Source: Pseudomonadota bacterium
GTDB taxonomy: Bacteria > Pseudomonadota > Alphaproteobacteria > Caulobacterales > Caulobacteraceae
Assembly: GCA_023409795.1 (NCBI GenBank)
Contig: JAEYQX010000198.1
Location: 1 to 7,444 of the forward strand
Length of the DNA: 7,444 nt
Direction of reading: 5' to 3'
A program made the position numbers and the translations under genes. Each line of letters opens with the position of its first letter. The stretch's first letter is position 1. The notes beneath the pieces are model-generated. The model ran no database searches. It saw only the letters and a list, made by a program, of their open reading frames with translations, and had not been told where the DNA came from. Positions 6,060-7,444 of this stretch are shown here, in pieces.

Positions 6060-7444
6060 ATGTCTGCCGCCACCTCCCCTGCCCCCGCTGCCCGTCCCGA
6101 CCTGCTGGAGGTGCCCGTCCAGGGCATGACCTGTGGCGGCTGTGCCGGACGGGTCGAGCGGGCCCTGAAGGCCGCGCCGGGCGTGGCCGAGGCCAGCGTC
6201 AACCTGGCGACCAGGAAGGCCACCGTGCACCTGGTCCCCGGCGAGAGCTCAGGCCCGGCCATGGCGGCCCTGAAGGCCGCCGGCTACCCCCCGCTGGAGG
6301 ACCAGGTCGAGCTGTCCATATCGGGCATGACCTGTGCCGGCTGCGTCGGGCGGGTCGAGCGGGCGCTGGCCGCCACCCCCGGCGTGGTCGAGGCCTCGGT
6401 CAACCTGGCGACCCACAAGGCCACCGTGACCCGGGTCGCGGGCACGGCCGACCTGGCGCACCTGGTCCACGCGGTGGAAGAAGCCGGCTATGGCGCCGCC
6501 CCGCTTGGCGAGCAGGCCCCCGGGTCCGAGGATCGCCTGCGGCTTGAACAGGACCGGGAACAGGCCGCGCTGGCGCGCTCGGCCCTGGTGGCGGCGATCC
6601 TGACCCTGCCGCTCTTCGTGATCGAGATGGGCAGCCACGCCATACCCGCCTTCCACCACTTCGTGGCGGGCACGCTCGGCATGGGGCCGTGGCGGCTGAT
6701 CAGCCTGGTGCTGGCCAGCCTGGTGCTGTTCGGGCCGGGCCTGCGGTTCTGGCGCGTTGGCGTGCCCAACCTGCTGAGGCTGGCCCCCGACATGAACTCC
6801 CTGGTGGTGCTGGGGGCGGGCAGTGCCTGGCTCTATTCGACGGTGGCCACCCTGGTGCCCCGGTGGCTGCCCGAGGGGACGGACCATGTCTATTTCGAAG
6901 CGGCAGCCGTCATTGTCACCCTGATCCTGGTCGGGCGCTGGTTCGAGGCCCGCTCGCGCGGGCGCGCCGGCCAGGCGATCCGCGAGCTTATGGCGCTGCA
7001 GGCCAAGACCGCCCGCGTGGTCCGCGACGACACGGAGGTCGAGGTCGCCATCGACCAGGTCCGGCCCGGCGACATCCTGTCGGTGCGCCCCGGCGAGCGC
7101 CTGCCGGTCGATGGCGTGATCACCCAGGGCCAGTCCCATCTCGACGAGGCCCTGCTGACGGGAGAGGCCGTGCCGGTGCGCAAGGGCGTCGGCGATCCGG
7201 TCACCGGCGGCACGATCAACACCACCGGGGCCTTCCTGTTTCGCGCGGAAAAGGTCGGGGCCGACACGGCCCTGGCCCGCATCGTCCGCATGGTCGAGGC
7301 CGCGCAGGGGGCCAAGCTGCCGATCCAGGCCCGGGTGGACCAGATCACCCTGTGGTTCGTGCCCGCCGGCATGGCCGCGGCCCTGCTGACCTTCATCGGC
7401 TGGCTGGTCCTGGGTTCGTCACTGGGCGTGGCCCTGGTCAATGC
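6060..7444 (+). CDS. copA: Cu(+)-exporting P1B-type ATPase, N-terminal part (3' end beyond the window)
   Basis: A heavy-metal-transporting ATPase that would pump cytosolic Cu(+) across the inner membrane for copper tolerance. 461 codons are visible from ATG at 6060. Two HMA metal-binding domains lie at about residues 15-80 and 82-147, with motifs GMTCGGC (Cys25, Cys28) and GMTCAGC (Cys92, Cys95). Membrane helices follow at about 175-195, 208-228, 246-268, 279-296 and 431-452. The actuator domain between the last two carries the dephosphorylation motif TGE (367-369, in LLTGEAVPV). The CPC metal-site motif, the DKTGT phosphorylation site and the ATP-binding domain would follow beyond the right edge, so the metal is inferred from the GMTCxxC pairs, overall resemblance to CopA/ActP, and the copper-type promoter just upstream. 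The ribosome-binding site is weak (GGAAAG about 7 nt before ATG). Silver export is also likely for this family. Confidence 0.93.
   Translation, partial: MSAATSPAPAARPDLLEVPVQGMTCGGCAGRVERALKAAPGVAEASVNLATRKATVHLVPGESSGPAMAALKAAGYPPLEDQVELSISGMTCAGCVGRVERALAATPGVVEASVNLATHKATVTRVAGTADLAHLVHAVEEAGYGAAPLGEQAPGSEDRLRLEQDREQAALARSALVAAILTLPLFVIEMGSHAIPAFHHFVAGTLGMGPWRLISLVLASLVLFGPGLRFWRVGVPNLLRLAPDMNSLVVLGAGSAWLYSTVATLVPRWLPEGTDHVYFEAAAVIVTLILVGRWFEARSRGRAGQAIRELMALQAKTARVVRDDTEVEVAIDQVRPGDILSVRPGERLPVDGVITQGQSHLDEALLTGEAVPVRKGVGDPVTGGTINTTGAFLFRAEKVGADTALARIVRMVEAAQGAKLPIQARVDQITLWFVPAGMAAALLTFIGWLVLGSSLGVALVN
6123..6443 (+). repeat. Tandem HMA-domain duplication within copA
   Basis: Two 40-residue blocks starting at the GMTC motifs (6123-6242 and 6324-6443) are offset by 201 bp (67 codons) and agree at 31 of 40 residues by my count, including the shared runs GRVERAL and EASVNLAT. 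The underlying DNA is also close (for example GGGTCGAGCGGGC in both). This points to internal duplication or ongoing gene conversion between the two metal-binding domains. Confidence 0.8.

Noticed and set aside
6249..7139. Minus-strand open frame of 296 codons opposite copA
   Set aside because: It is antisense to clear HMA, membrane and actuator segments of CopA and has the His/Gln/Gly-rich composition of a mirror frame.

Overview
The window is GC-rich DNA with strong G/C bias at third codon positions. It looks like chromosome of an alphaproteobacterium. The chemoreceptor signalling tip, the FixL/FixJ-type two-component pair and the general style resemble Caulobacterales (Caulobacter, Phenylobacterium, Brevundimonas); that placement is inference from protein resemblance only. 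There are no tRNAs, rRNAs, CRISPR arrays, insertion sequences or phage genes.

Layout, left to right. (1) Positions 1-1925, minus strand: a membrane methyl-accepting chemotaxis protein whose C-terminus runs off the left edge. (2) Positions 1926-2426: a 501-bp non-coding region between divergent genes, less GC-rich than the genes and holding several perfect inverted repeats. (3) Positions 2427-4459, plus strand: a FixL-like membrane PAS histidine kinase and a FixJ-like response regulator, joined by an ATGA stop/start overlap. (4) Positions 4532-5983, plus strand: a succinate-semialdehyde dehydrogenase of the GabD type. (5) Positions 5993-6023: a near-canonical CueR-class (MerR family) copper-responsive promoter with a 19-bp spacer. 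(6) Positions 6060-7444, plus strand: a Cu(+)-exporting P1B-type ATPase (CopA) with two N-terminal metal-binding domains, cut off by the right edge before its CPC motif and phosphorylation site.

How the genes relate. The kinase and regulator almost certainly form one signalling pair. The kinase PAS domain lacks a histidine in the stretch where FixL carries its haem ligand, so oxygen sensing by haem is unlikely and the signal is unknown. gabD follows the regulator after 72 bp on the same strand and might be co-transcribed or controlled by it, but nothing in the sequence proves this. copA has its own copper-type promoter directly after gabD and should be a separate regulon. The chemoreceptor is transcribed away from everything else.

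The window is mostly ordinary. The best-supported regulatory observation is the CueR-type promoter. The least explained stretch is the set of inverted repeats upstream of the kinase. I see no convincing sign of a wholly new system.
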